Positions 42,213 to 51,060 are shown, counted from the first letter of the stretch. The stretch is 59,024 nt of DNA from Clostridia bacterium (GCA_017938645.1 JAGBBE010000094.1:1-59024); one strand, 5' to 3'. Translations and numbers: made by a program. The notes: a model not told the origin generated them from the sequence alone.

Positions 42213-43271
42213 TCAGTTTTCTGGATTTACCTCTTCTTCAGCGCTGCTTTTGCGCAAAGAACGGATATTTTCTACGGATGTAACCACCGCTCCGACCAGA
42301 ACGCTCAGATAATAGGTGGCAAATCGCCAGATCAGAAGAGCAACAAAGCAATGTGCCTCCGGGAAGATATCGCGGAACATCACAGCAAAGCCGCCCTCCT
42401 GCGCTCCGCTTGCGCCCGGAAGCGGCGTATAGCTGGCCGCAATGTAGAGCAGCACGCCCATGGTGATCAGTTCCGTTGTTCCAACACCGCTCAGTCCAAA
42501 TGCATGATACACCGCAATGATCACCAGCATCAGCGACATCAGCTGTATAAACGCAATCAGGCACTGAATGACCAGATCCGCAGGGCGGCGAACCACCTGC
42601 TGGACGCTGGAAAGAAAGCTCTGACAGTGGTTTTCCCACTTGGTGCGGGAGGCGTCCGGATCTTTGCAGATTTTCAGCCTCATGCCGATACAGATACAGC
42701 GCTCAATAACCCAGCGTACAGCGCGCGTGCTGATGGCCATCATCAGCACCATGCCAATGGAGAAGAAGTTGACCACATAACCTAGCAGCACAAACCATAT
42801 GCTGCTTCCTGCATATTCAGCCACAAACCGGCCATGCAGAGGCCAGAGAACAGCTCCCGTAAGCAGCAAAACCGCCTGAAAAACCACAAATTTCACCGCG
42901 ACTGCCGATCCGCTCACGCCGATCGGCACTTTGTATTTACTCAGGCAGTACATCTGCATGGGCTGTCCGCCGCTGGCACCGGGCGTTATATTGCAGTAGT
43001 AGATTCCGACGATGGCAGCATGAATGCTCTGCCACAGCCTGACGGGCGTCTTCTGAACAATCAGGAAATGATGAATCGCAAGCGCGTCAGCCAGAACATA
43101 GAGCACCCAGCTCGCAAAACACAGCAAAAGGTACCCCGGACTCAGTCGCTTGAGAGCGCTCATCAGTTCGCTCAGGTCATTTCCATTCAGACCGATCCAA
43201 AGGACGACGCCAAGCGTCAGCAGCAAAAACAGAAAGCTAAGGATTTGCTGAAGGTTTTTGCTTTTTTTCAT
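42213..43271 (-). CDS. Flippase-like membrane protein (LPG synthase TM family)
   Basis: A 352-residue protein of the UPF0104/lysylphosphatidylglycerol-synthase transmembrane family. About eight hydrophobic helices surround two conserved loops, YYCNITPGASGGQPMQ near residue 100 and YTPLPGASGAQEGGF near residue 290. The catalytic lysyl-transferase domain of MprF is absent, so it is a stand-alone flippase-type protein, perhaps moving a lipid or lipid-linked glycan. GGAGTCGATTGA precedes the ATG. It follows the nitroreductase gene by 20 bases. Its stop lies about 13 bases before the -35 of the CotH promoter. Confidence 0.88.
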   Translation of the reverse strand: MKKSKNLQQILSFLFLLLTLGVVLWIGLNGNDLSELMSALKRLSPGYLLLCFASWVLYVLADALAIHHFLIVQKTPVRLWQSIHAAIVGIYYCNITPGASGGQPMQMYCLSKYKVPIGVSGSAVAVKFVVFQAVLLLTGAVLWPLHGRFVAEYAGSSIWFVLLGYVVNFFSIGMVLMMAISTRAVRWVIERCICIGMRLKICKDPDASRTKWENHCQSFLSSVQQVVRRPADLVIQCLIAFIQLMSLMLVIIAVYHAFGLSGVGTTELITMGVLLYIAASYTPLPGASGAQEGGFAVMFRDIFPEAHCFVALLIWRFATYYLSVLVGAVVTSVENIRSLRKSSAEEEVNPEN

Positions 43272-43291
43272 TCAATCGACTCCGATTCGAT

Positions 43292-43813
43292 TTACTCTGC
43301 GTAATAGATATAATGATCCTTTCGCGCCTTCTCCGCCGGAAGAGGCCCATCGGGATAGCCGAGGACGCAGTGGCCGATTCCCTCGTAATCGCCTTCGATA
43401 CCGAGCTGCTTGAGGATTTCCTTGCCTTCTTCACTGTTGAATTCTTCCTTTGCGCGGTGAATCCAGCAGCTTCCGATGCCCAGTTCGTGCGCAGCCAGCA
43501 TCAGGTTGCCCATCACAAGGCTTCCATCATATACATAAGTGGGCACGCTGCGGTCAGCCAGCACCACAATTACAACGGGCGCGCCGTAAAAAGGATCGCT
43601 CTCGACACCCATAATCCGCGCATTCATGGCGGACAGCCGGTTGCGAAGCTCCTGATTGGTGACAGCAATCATAATCGGCGACTGCAGATTTCTTCCGGTT
43701 GCGGCGTAGGATCCGGCTTTCAGAATCTGGTCGAGGATTTCCCTGGGGATCATGTCGCTCTTATACTTGCGCACGCTGCGGCGGGTCAGCATGTTTTCCA
43801 TTGCGCTGCTCAT
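43292..43813 (-). CDS. Nitroreductase family protein
   Basis: A 173-residue FMN-dependent nitroreductase-like flavoprotein. The FMN-binding N-terminus is TRRSVRKYKSDMIPREILDQ, and AGSYAATGRNLQSP and GIGSCWIHRAKEEF complete the family pattern, with GYPDGPLPAEKARK near the C-terminus. It is likely a cytoplasmic oxidoreductase for an unknown quinone, nitro or flavin substrate. I start it at the ATG 7 bases after GGAGG; a GTG five codons earlier overlaps that site. It has a good promoter and leads a two-gene operon with the flippase-like protein. Confidence 0.92.
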   Translation of the reverse strand: MSSAMENMLTRRSVRKYKSDMIPREILDQILKAGSYAATGRNLQSPIMIAVTNQELRNRLSAMNARIMGVESDPFYGAPVVIVVLADRSVPTYVYDGSLVMGNLMLAAHELGIGSCWIHRAKEEFNSEEGKEILKQLGIEGDYEGIGHCVLGYPDGPLPAEKARKDHYIYYAE

Positions 43814-43852
43814 CTTTGTAACCTCCACTTCCTAAAATAAGTCTGCATGTTC

Positions 43853-43881
43853 AGTATATCATCCGCCCTTTATTACTTCAA
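43853..43881 (-). promoter_or_regulatory. Promoter of nitroreductase-flippase genes
   Basis: Minus strand TTGAAG, 17-base spacer, TATACT. Confidence 0.72.
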
Positions 43882-43913
43882 GCAAGGCAGGATTAGAATT
43901 TGCTGATTTTACC

Positions 43914-43942
43914 TTGACAAACGATCCTATATCGCTTATACT
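43914..43942 (+). promoter_or_regulatory. Promoter of the zur-znuACB operon
   Basis: TTGACA, 17-base spacer, TATACT; nearly consensus. Confidence 0.88.
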
Positions 43943-43950
43943 TCCAACTC

Positions 43951-43975
43951 GAAATTGAAAACCATTTTCACTTTC
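43951..43975 (+). promoter_or_regulatory. Palindromic Fur/Zur-type operator
   Basis: GAAAT-TGAAAA-CCA-TTTTCA-CTTTC: arms of 11 bases with a single mismatch around a 3-base centre. It covers about +2 to +26 of the predicted transcript. It differs from the B. subtilis Zur box but has the symmetry and place expected for autoregulation by the Fur-family protein encoded next. Confidence 0.72.
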
Positions 43976-43994
43976 CACACAGGAGGCCACGAGA

Positions 43995-44405
43995 ATGCGC
44001 GGAACCTATCAGACCAGACAGCAGGAAGCCGTCGAATTGCTTTTTTCCTCACGCGAGGAGGAATGTCTGACCGCCGAGGACGCCTATCGGCTGCTGATGG
44101 AACAGGGATCCGGGATTGGCAAAACGACCGTTTACCGCGTTATCACCCGCCTTTGTCAATCTGGCAGACTGCGCAGATATGCTCCGCATGAGCGCGGCGA
44201 AGCGGCGCATTATCAGTACAATCCGTGCCGCGAAAGCCATCTGCACATCCGCTGCATCAATTGCGGAGCGCTTGCTCATCTGCACTGCGAAGAGGTGGAA
44301 GCTTTTGCATCCCATCTCACCATGCATCATGGCTTTACGCTCGACGAAGGACAAACCATTCTGTACGGCTGCTGCGAAAGTTGCCGAAAAGTTGCCAGCA
44401 AGTGA
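43995..44405 (+). CDS. zur: Fur-family regulator, probably Zur
   Basis: A 136-residue Fur-family repressor. The winged helix spans residues 5-80 (TAEDAYRLLMEQ, GKTTVYRVITRLCQSG). The structural zinc site is formed by C87-x2-C90 and C127-x2-C130, and the HLHIRCINCGALAHLHCEE segment supplies regulatory-site ligands. Specificity for zinc is inferred from the adjacent zinc importer genes, 7 bases downstream. AGGAGGCC precedes the ATG. A long palindrome in its leader suggests autoregulation of the whole operon. Confidence 0.88.
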   Translation: MRGTYQTRQQEAVELLFSSREEECLTAEDAYRLLMEQGSGIGKTTVYRVITRLCQSGRLRRYAPHERGEAAHYQYNPCRESHLHIRCINCGALAHLHCEEVEAFASHLTMHHGFTLDEGQTILYGCCESCRKVASK

Positions 44406-44412
44406 GGTTGCT

Positions 44413-45372
44413 ATGTTTCTGAAACGATTTTTGGCGATTTTACTCACCTTCGTTTTACTCCCTACGTTTTATGCCGGTGCGCAGGAAGAAAAGCTCAGCA
44501 TTATCGCCACCATCTTCCCCGCCTACGATTTTGCCCGCGTAATCGCAGGCGATCATGCGCAGGTTGAGCTGCTGCTGCCTCCGGGCAGTGAAAGCCACAG
44601 CTACGAACCCACGCCTCAGGATATTATCGCCATTCAAAATGCCGATTTATTCCTGTATACAGGCGGCGAAAGCGACCACTGGATTGAAGAAGTGCTTCTT
44701 TCCATGGGACAGCAGGCGCCCCGTTCTTTCCGGATGATGGACTGCGTATCGCTGCTTAAGGAAGCACTTACCCAGAGCATGGAACACAGCCACGCCCACG
44801 AACACGACGAAAACTGTGACCACGAGCATGAACACGAGGAAGCTGAACTGGACGAGCATGTATGGACCTCTCCGCGAAATGTGATCAGGATTGCCGAAGA
44901 TCTTTCTTCTGCTTTGAGTGAACTGGCTCCTGAACATGCTGCGGATTTCAGCCTCGCCTGCAGCAGCTATACCGCCGAACTTGAACTGTTGGATGCGGAT
45001 TTCCGAGAAATTGTTTCCTCTGCCAAACGCAATTTGATAATTTTCGGAGACCGCTTTCCCCTCCGCTATTTTGCAGCCGAATACGGTCTTCGCTACGATG
45101 CAGCGTTTCCCGGCTGCAGCGAGGACAGCGAACCCAGCGTCCGTACTGTCATTTCTCTGATTGATACCGTGCGCGAAGAAAAGATTCCCGTCATTTTTTA
45201 CATTGAATTTTCCAGCCGCCGTACCGCGGACATTCTGGCCGAGGAAACCGGCGCAAAGCCGCTTCTGTTCCACAGCTGCCACAATGTATCTGCTGAAGAA
45301 ATCAAAGGCGGGGTTTCCTACCTGAGTCTGATGAGGCACAATGCCGAAGTATTGAAGGAGGCGCTCAACTGA
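44413..45372 (+). CDS. znuA: Zinc ABC transporter substrate-binding protein
   Basis: A 319-residue exported metal-binding protein of the ZnuA/AdcA cluster A-I. Residues 1-23 are a signal peptide without any Cys, so it is not a lipoprotein, which is odd for a Gram-positive binding protein. Metal ligands are H62 in ESHSYEP, H149 in DEHVW, and later His/Glu/Asp residues. Residues 125-149 form the His/Glu-rich loop typical of zinc-specific members (HSHAHEHDENCDHEHEHEE). I start at MFLKRFLAI, 7 bases after the zur stop with GAGG upstream; a longer reading overlaps zur in another frame. Its stop overlaps the ATPase start. Confidence 0.92.
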   Translation: MFLKRFLAILLTFVLLPTFYAGAQEEKLSIIATIFPAYDFARVIAGDHAQVELLLPPGSESHSYEPTPQDIIAIQNADLFLYTGGESDHWIEEVLLSMGQQAPRSFRMMDCVSLLKEALTQSMEHSHAHEHDENCDHEHEHEEAELDEHVWTSPRNVIRIAEDLSSALSELAPEHAADFSLACSSYTAELELLDADFREIVSSAKRNLIIFGDRFPLRYFAAEYGLRYDAAFPGCSEDSEPSVRTVISLIDTVREEKIPVIFYIEFSSRRTADILAEETGAKPLLFHSCHNVSAEEIKGGVSYLSLMRHNAEVLKEALN

Positions 45373-46067
45373 TGGCGCTGATCACCTGTGAAAAAGCCAG
45401 CTTTGCCTACGAAGGCAGAATGGTTGTAAGCGAATTGGATCTGCAGATTCAAAAAGGCGAATACCTGTGCGTTGTCGGCGAAAACGGTTCCGGCAAAAGC
45501 ACGCTGATCAAAGGTTTGCTCGGCCTGATCAATCCCGTCCACGGCCGTGTGAGCTACGGCGATGGTCTGGAGCGCTCCTCCATCGGTTATCTTCCGCAGC
45601 GCACGGACGTACAGAACGATTTCCCGGCCTCCGTATGGGAAGTCGTCAGCAGCGGCTGCCGGAGCAGGTCACCTTTTCTGACCAAAGCCATGCGCCGCGA
45701 AGCCGAGCAGAATATGGAGCTGCTTGGAATCACCGACATCCGCAGCCGCAGCTTTATGGAGCTCAGCGGCGGACAGCAGCAGCGCGCTCTTCTGGCACGC
45801 GCCCTGTGCGCAACGCGCAGTCTGCTTCTGCTGGACGAGCCGGTTGCAGGCCTTGATCCGCTTGTAACCCGCGAAATGTACGAGGTCATCCACATGCTGC
45901 ACCATACGCGCAATCTCACCGTTGTCATGATTTCTCATGACATCAGCGCTGCGCTCACCTATGCCGACCGTATTCTTCACCTGTCTCACGGCGCGCCCTT
46001 CCTTGGAACCACGGATGAATACCGCGCATCTGATCTCGGACAGATCTTTGCAGGAGGACAGGCGTAA
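45372..46067 (+). CDS. znuC: Zinc ABC transporter ATP-binding protein
   Basis: The 231-residue ATPase of the zinc importer. Walker A is GENGSGKST, the Q-loop is IGYLPQRTD, the signature is LSGGQQQR, Walker B is LLLDEPVAGLD, and the switch His is in MISHD. The ATG shares a base with the znuA stop (TGATG). The gene shows every functional motif. It overlaps znuB in turn by one base, indicating a balanced, coupled operon. Confidence 0.94.
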   Translation: MALITCEKASFAYEGRMVVSELDLQIQKGEYLCVVGENGSGKSTLIKGLLGLINPVHGRVSYGDGLERSSIGYLPQRTDVQNDFPASVWEVVSSGCRSRSPFLTKAMRREAEQNMELLGITDIRSRSFMELSGGQQQRALLARALCATRSLLLLDEPVAGLDPLVTREMYEVIHMLHHTRNLTVVMISHDISAALTYADRILHLSHGAPFLGTTDEYRASDLGQIFAGGQA

Positions 46068-46885
46068 TGATTGAAATGCTTCAAACCATGTTCAGCTATC
46101 ACTTCATGGTCAGAGCACTGATTGTGGGTGTTCTGGTTTCACTCTGTGCTGCGCTTCTGGGCGTAAGTCTCGTGCTGAAACGCTATTCCATGATTGGCGA
46201 CGGGCTGAGCCACGTTGGTTTCGGCTCGCTGGCCATTGCCACTGCGATGGGACTCTCCCCCATGATCGTGACCATTCCGGTGGTAGTCACCGCTGCTTTC
46301 CTGCTGCTTCGTTTAAGCAGCCGAGGGAAGCTCAAGGGCGATGCTGCCATCGCCATGATTTCCACCGGTTCGCTGGCTGTGGGCGTCATTGTGCTATCGC
46401 TGAGCACAGGCATGACCAGCGATGTAAACAACTATCTTTTCGGCAGCGTGCTGGCCATGAGCGTTTCTGATGTTCGCCTCAGCATTGTGCTTGCCATCAT
46501 CGTACTTGTGCTGTTTCTGGTGTTCTACCGTCCGATTTTTGCCGTAACCTTTGATGAAACCTTTGCACGCGCCACCGGCGGTCATGCAGAAGGCTACAAT
46601 ATGCTTCTGGCGCTGCTGACGGCTGTGACCATCGTGCTGGGCATGCGTGTAATGGGCGCAATGCTCATTTCCAGCCTTGTGATTTTCCCGGCGCTCACAG
46701 CTATGCGCGTCTGCAAGAGTTTCCGAAGCGTTACCATCTGCGCGGCTGTTGTATCAGTCATCTGCTTCTTTATTGGGCTGTGCGCAAGCTATCTGCTCTC
46801 CACCCCGGCGGGTGCAAGCGTTGTTGTGGCAAATATTCTGGCATTCCTGCTCTTTGCTCTCATCGGCAAGGTACGCAGCGCATAA
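46067..46885 (+). CDS. znuB: Zinc ABC transporter permease
   Basis: A 272-residue permease of the ABC-3 family with about eight hydrophobic helices. RYSMIGDGLSHVGFGSLAIA is the family signature near residue 45, and GMRVMGAMLISSLVIFPALTA lies near residue 200. It starts on the last base of the znuC stop (TAATG). It ends the operon at a strong terminator. Zinc specificity follows from the neighbours; manganese permeases of the same family cannot be excluded from this subunit alone. Confidence 0.94.
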   Translation: MIEMLQTMFSYHFMVRALIVGVLVSLCAALLGVSLVLKRYSMIGDGLSHVGFGSLAIATAMGLSPMIVTIPVVVTAAFLLLRLSSRGKLKGDAAIAMISTGSLAVGVIVLSLSTGMTSDVNNYLFGSVLAMSVSDVRLSIVLAIIVLVLFLVFYRPIFAVTFDETFARATGGHAEGYNMLLALLTAVTIVLGMRVMGAMLISSLVIFPALTAMRVCKSFRSVTICAAVVSVICFFIGLCASYLLSTPAGASVVVANILAFLLFALIGKVRSA

Positions 46886-46910
46886 AAAAAGCGCCCGAGG
46901 GCGCTTTTTT
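46885..46910. terminator. Bidirectional terminator of znuACB and the Cys-rich gene
   Basis: GCGCC and GGCGC pair around CGAG, flanked by A7 and T6. Confidence 0.92.
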
Positions 46911-46918
46911 CTTTTGCA

Positions 46919-47722
46919 TCAGCGGCAGCATCCACAGCCACAGCTTCCCGTGTTGCACGCAGGATTGTTGATCTGTACCTCGCCGTTGTTGCACAGGGAT
47001 GCGGGCGGGAAGAGCGGCAGGGAGAAAAATTCGTCGCACACATTTTCGGCGAACTCCTCACAGGGCGGAATCGGGCAGAAGCCGTAGGAGGGAATCAGAA
47101 TCTCAACCTGCGCGAGCACCTTGAGCACCACCGTTACGCACACCGTCAGGCTGAAGCGATTGTTGCCCAGATAGGTACCGGCCACGCAGATGGCGCTGAC
47201 CATGCTCTCCATGCTGTAGGGGACAATGGATTCGTCGGGAATCGAGAGAAGGACATCCTTGTCTACCGTAATGCTTCCCTTGCCAATGTACTCAACGCCG
47301 CGGCTGTCGACAAACAGGATATCAATGGGGATATCCACCTTGCAGCGCACGCGCGCAAAGCAGGGACGGTCGCACAGGCGTTCCACCGTAAGGTTGCGGA
47401 TGGTGCCTTCCGTGGTAGTGGAGCGGCAGCTTTCAAAGGTGATGGGCGGCACGGGCGCAGAGGTCGGTGCGACGGTTTCCGCACTGTCGGAAGCACATCC
47501 GCAGCCGCAGCCACAGTTGCAGCTGTTCTGACAGCAGTTGGCTACCATGGCGTAGCTGGTGATGATGACTTCCTTGTTATCCAGCTGCTCCTGCTGCAAA
47601 CAGCTGTCGTACACGCGCTTGACCTGCACACACACCTTTTCCTGCAGGCCATCCAGAGCGCTTCCGGAAATGGTGCCGGGACAAGCACAGGGGTTAGCAT
47701 TCTTATAAGAGTAGAAAGACAT
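46919..47722 (-). CDS. Cysteine-rich protein, possible spore-coat or envelope structure
   Basis: I do not recognise a named family. The 267-residue protein has 26 cysteines, clustered at NCCQNSCNCGCGCGCAS (residues 62-78) and the terminal NTGSCGCGCC, with more spread singly. Between them is a beta-rich core (residues 95-225, VRCKVDIPIDILFVDSRGVEYIG given as VRCKVDIPIDIL and DSRGVEYIG). There is no signal peptide or membrane helix. Cys-rich, CGCGCC-ending proteins are typical of spore coats and exosporia. A -10/-35 pair resembling a sigma-K or sigma-E promoter lies upstream, which fits late sporulation; both points are inference. AGGAGG lies 8 bases before the ATG; an earlier GTG is closer than allowed. 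Confidence 0.68.
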   Translation of the reverse strand: MSFYSYKNANPCACPGTISGSALDGLQEKVCVQVKRVYDSCLQQEQLDNKEVIITSYAMVANCCQNSCNCGCGCGCASDSAETVAPTSAPVPPITFESCRSTTTEGTIRNLTVERLCDRPCFARVRCKVDIPIDILFVDSRGVEYIGKGSITVDKDVLLSIPDESIVPYSMESMVSAICVAGTYLGNNRFSLTVCVTVVLKVLAQVEILIPSYGFCPIPPCEEFAENVCDEFFSLPLFPPASLCNNGEVQINNPACNTGSCGCGCCR

Positions 47723-47795
47723 TGGCACGCCTCCTTCTTTTTGTCGGCTGCAAGAAGGCTGGGGCTCTGCCGCGTCCCTTGCCGCCGTTCACTGA

Positions 47796-47822
47796 CACAT
47801 TATGTGAATTCTTCGAAGGCGT
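47796..47822 (-). promoter_or_regulatory. Candidate sigma-K/E promoter of the Cys-rich gene
   Basis: Minus strand AC, 16 bases, then CATAATGTG, close to the sigma-K pattern AC-N16/17-CATANNNTA (only the last base differs). No vegetative promoter is visible in the interval. Confidence 0.4.
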
Positions 47823-47830
47823 GCGAAAAC

Positions 47831-48760
47831 TCAGTTCATGATTTTTTCGATTCCGTATCCCATCTGTTCCAGGTCATACAGGATGCTTTCCTGCGGCAAA
47901 ACCAGATGCAGGAGTCCGACCGTGACAAAATAGCTGTGTTCTTCGTCAGACTCCAGCATTTGGTGCAATCCCTCCGCCATGCGGTGATTGCGCTGTACCA
48001 GCAGCTTGTCGTGATATTCCTGCATCAGTTCAGGTTTAGGATCCAGTTCGAATCCCTGCCAATAGTTTTGTGCGAAAGCATCTGCATCGCCATCGGCCCA
48101 CCAGTGCGGCCAGAGGCTGAGCGATGCGTCCGCCTCAGAAATCATGTCGGGATAAAGAATGGCGTTGCAGCTGGTCTGAAGCATATATTCCTGCAGTTCC
48201 GCACTGAAGCCATCCATCATCTCCAGCTGTTCCTGAGCCGTTTCCAGATAGCGCACTTCCTTTTCCATCGTCAGAAGCGCGATCTGCTGTTCCACACCCA
48301 GTTCCATGGCCTGAGCAATATCCTGTGTACCCATTTCTGCTGCGGTGGTTTCCAGAGAGAGAAGGCTGACAACCGCCCAAGGCTTGTATGCCAGAAACAT
48401 CCCAAGCGGATAGCCCGTCTCCCGCGCAGTGTCTTTGAGCAGCTCGTATGTTTCGTCCGAAATATGCTCTCTGAGCGATTCGCCAACCGAATAGCTCATC
48501 AGCTGCATCGTTGCCTGAAGCGCCTGCGCGCTTTCGGTATCGCATTCGTATACAACCGTGTCAGCAGCCTCGAGCGCCTGCGTAATGCTGTCTCCCAGCG
48601 GATACATTTCCGGGCTGCCGATATGAATGCTGCCCAGCACGACCATTTCGTTTTTTCCGCCTGTTACACGGTAAAGGATGCCCTGACTCTGCGCAAACGC
48701 ACAGGACGAAACCGTGAGAAGCATCATAAGTACAAGAAGCAAAGCAAACCATTTTTTCAA
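47831..48760 (-). CDS. TraB/GumN family protein
   Basis: A 309-residue protein of the TraB/GumN (Tiki-like) family, some of which are metalloproteases. The N-terminus is a signal sequence with VSSC at residues 17-20, a good lipobox, so it may be an anchored lipoprotein. VVLGSIHIGSPEMYPL near residue 40 and VGLLHLVLPQESI near residue 280 are the two family GxxH motifs, and YECD near residue 72 carries an acidic ligand. The start is TTG following GGAGGG that lies within the end of the helicase gene, so the two are co-transcribed. The substrate is unknown. Confidence 0.85.
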   Translation of the reverse strand: MKKWFALLLVLMMLLTVSSCAFAQSQGILYRVTGGKNEMVVLGSIHIGSPEMYPLGDSITQALEAADTVVYECDTESAQALQATMQLMSYSVGESLREHISDETYELLKDTARETGYPLGMFLAYKPWAVVSLLSLETTAAEMGTQDIAQAMELGVEQQIALLTMEKEVRYLETAQEQLEMMDGFSAELQEYMLQTSCNAILYPDMISEADASLSLWPHWWADGDADAFAQNYWQGFELDPKPELMQEYHDKLLVQRNHRMAEGLHQMLESDEEHSYFVTVGLLHLVLPQESILYDLEQMGYGIEKIMN

Positions 48761-48763
48761 CGT

Positions 48764-51028
48764 TTATCCCTCCAGTGCTTTTGCAGCCTGATTGATGTTT
48801 TCATTCCAGATCAGCCATTCCGGCGGAAGAAGCGCCTCGTACTCTGCGTCATAATAGCGATCATCCAGAAGCAGCACCATTCCGCGATCGGTTTCTGAAC
48901 GAATCACGCGCCCGGCGGCCTGCTGGACTTTCTGCATCCCGGGTATGCGGCATGCGTAGGCAAAACCATCGCCAAAATGATTCTGATAGCATGAGCGCAC
49001 TGCATTGACCCTTGCAGACGGCACCGGAAGCCCGACGCCGATAATCGCAGCGTTGACCAGCTTTTCTCCAGGCAGATCAATGCCCTCGCTGAACAGACCG
49101 CCCAGTACGCACAGTCCGAGAAGCGGCTCATTATGCATTTCAAACGCATTCAGGAAATCCGCTCGATCCTTTTCTCCCATTTCTCTGGTCTGAACCCAGA
49201 GTTTCGGCAAAGATCGTCCCTCCAATTCCTGACACACCCGTTCCAGATAGGTGTAGCTTGGAAAGAAAGCAATGGTATTTCCGGGATGCGCCCGGATCAT
49301 TTCTTCGATGGAATCGGCAATTTCCCTTGCTGTTGCATCCCGCTGGGCATAGCGTGTTCCGATGTGTTTTCTGACAACCTGCAGGTTTTCTTTCGGAAAA
49401 GGCGACGGAAGTGCAAAACAGGCGTCCTCTTCCGCGCCTCCAAGCAGCTGTTTCATGGCAGGCAATGGGCTCAACGTCGCCGAAAAGAAAACGGTTCCGC
49501 GCAGATTTTTGGTGACTCTGGCAATTTCCTTTCCCGGCAGGAGACAGTACAGCGTCAATACGCGTTCCTTTCCTCTTCGTTCAAGGATGATGGCATAGTC
49601 CTCATCCAGATGCTCGCATGCATACAAAAACGGCAGACAAATCCGGATCAATTCGGACATTCCGGGATTCGGAAGCGCATCAATTGCGGCATCCAGCACA
49701 TTCTGGGCAAGTGCCGATATTCCATTTGGGATGCTTTGGAGCACACATTCATCCGCATCGCATTCAATATCACGAAGCGCATGAACCAGCGTGCCAAGCA
49801 TCCTGTAGACAGTATTTTTTCGGCCGATTATTTTGCCGTACTCAGTTCTGATTCTCGCAAACTCCCGGCTGTCAAGCGAGCCGGACAAACTCTCACGAAC
49901 ACGCTCAACCGTGTGATGCGCTTCGTCCACCAGCAGCGTAAAGTTCTTCTGCCGCTGGAACAGTCTCTTGACCTGTGCAAAAGGATCAAAGGCGTAATTG
50001 AGGTCCATCAGAAGAACATCCGCGATTTCCGACAAAGCCAGCGCAAATTCAAACGGACAGATTTCGAACCGATCCGCCTGTTCGCGGATGATCTCCTCAT
50101 CCCACAGTCTGCACTCTCTTTGCAGAAGGTCGTCAATCGCATCGCCTTGCCGCAGAAAGTGTCCTCTGGCTCTGGGACAATCATCCGGATGACACCGCAC
50201 AGGTGCAGGACAAAGCTTTTCTTTTGCCGTCAGCACGGAGCAACGCGCCTTCATGCCCTGCTCAAGCATTCGTCCAAGCGCATTGAGCGGGCTTTGCCGC
50301 GCGGTATTTCGTGCCGTCAGATAGACAATGCGCTCGGTTTTGCCCTCTCCCAGCGCCTTTAAGGCCGGATACAGCACCGCCGCGCTCTTTCCGGTTCCTG
50401 TTGGCAGACTGGCAAACAGACGCTTTTTCCTTGTAATCGCTGTATAAACCTGCACAGCCAATTCGCGCTGTCCCTTGCGATAGGACGCAAACGGGAACAG
50501 CAGCGCCTGCAGACTCTGATCCCGTTTTTCCCTGTGCTCAGCCTCGCGCAGTGCAAAGCGCACATAAGGCATCAGCAATTCATTCATTTGCGCTTTCAGT
50601 TCGTCTTTGCTGAGACGCTCCTCAAAAGCCCGCAGAACCTCGCCTTCCAGATTGACATAGCAGACGCTGAAGCGGACAAACGCACATTCTCTCTCTTCGG
50701 CAAGCATCGCAGCATAGCACAACGCCTGCGCCCGATGCTCTGTGCGCACCTCCTCTGGAGGCTGTTTACTGTGTTTGATTTCCTCGATGAAGGGCTCTTC
50801 ACCGTCCAAAAAGGCGTCCATCCGTCCAAAAACAAGTATTTCCGCGCCTTCCAACCCAAAAACATGTTTGATTGTCTGTTCTGTCTGACCCTCAAATCCG
50901 GCCTGACGTGCCTTGTGCGCCTGCGTTCCTGTCAGCAGTGCTTCGGTATCTGCCGCAGGAAGGATATCCGGAGGAAAACAGGAAAAGGCCACCAGCTCGC
51001 GAACTGAGACCCGAAACGTTCTCTTCAC
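48764..51028 (-). CDS. Nuclease-helicase fusion: PD-(D/E)XK plus XPD/DinG-type helicase
   Basis: A 754-residue protein. Residues 1-150 look like a RecB/Cas4-type PD-(D/E)XK nuclease: H38, D71 (FGRMDAF), E83-I-K85 (EEIKHSK), then a conserved Gln/Tyr helix (RAQALCYAAMLA). Residues 180-754 are an iron-sulphur superfamily 2 helicase: SLPTGTGKSAA Walker A, VDEAHH (DEAH box), FFSATLSP, FPSYTYLE, GLFSEGIDLPGE and QAAGRVIRS. Cysteines between motifs I and II (CPAPVRCHPDDC, ICPFEF) could bind the Fe-S cluster. A role in DNA repair is expected from the families. Start is GTG after AGGAGGG. It is 3 bases from the TraB-like gene and follows a YugP-like gene. Confidence 0.88.
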   Translation of the reverse strand: MKRTFRVSVRELVAFSCFPPDILPAADTEALLTGTQAHKARQAGFEGQTEQTIKHVFGLEGAEILVFGRMDAFLDGEEPFIEEIKHSKQPPEEVRTEHRAQALCYAAMLAEERECAFVRFSVCYVNLEGEVLRAFEERLSKDELKAQMNELLMPYVRFALREAEHREKRDQSLQALLFPFASYRKGQRELAVQVYTAITRKKRLFASLPTGTGKSAAVLYPALKALGEGKTERIVYLTARNTARQSPLNALGRMLEQGMKARCSVLTAKEKLCPAPVRCHPDDCPRARGHFLRQGDAIDDLLQRECRLWDEEIIREQADRFEICPFEFALALSEIADVLLMDLNYAFDPFAQVKRLFQRQKNFTLLVDEAHHTVERVRESLSGSLDSREFARIRTEYGKIIGRKNTVYRMLGTLVHALRDIECDADECVLQSIPNGISALAQNVLDAAIDALPNPGMSELIRICLPFLYACEHLDEDYAIILERRGKERVLTLYCLLPGKEIARVTKNLRGTVFFSATLSPLPAMKQLLGGAEEDACFALPSPFPKENLQVVRKHIGTRYAQRDATAREIADSIEEMIRAHPGNTIAFFPSYTYLERVCQELEGRSLPKLWVQTREMGEKDRADFLNAFEMHNEPLLGLCVLGGLFSEGIDLPGEKLVNAAIIGVGLPVPSARVNAVRSCYQNHFGDGFAYACRIPGMQKVQQAAGRVIRSETDRGMVLLLDDRYYDAEYEALLPPEWLIWNENINQAAKALEG

Positions 51029-51060
51029 GGCGGTGGCCCTCCTTTGTGTGTTTTTGGGGA

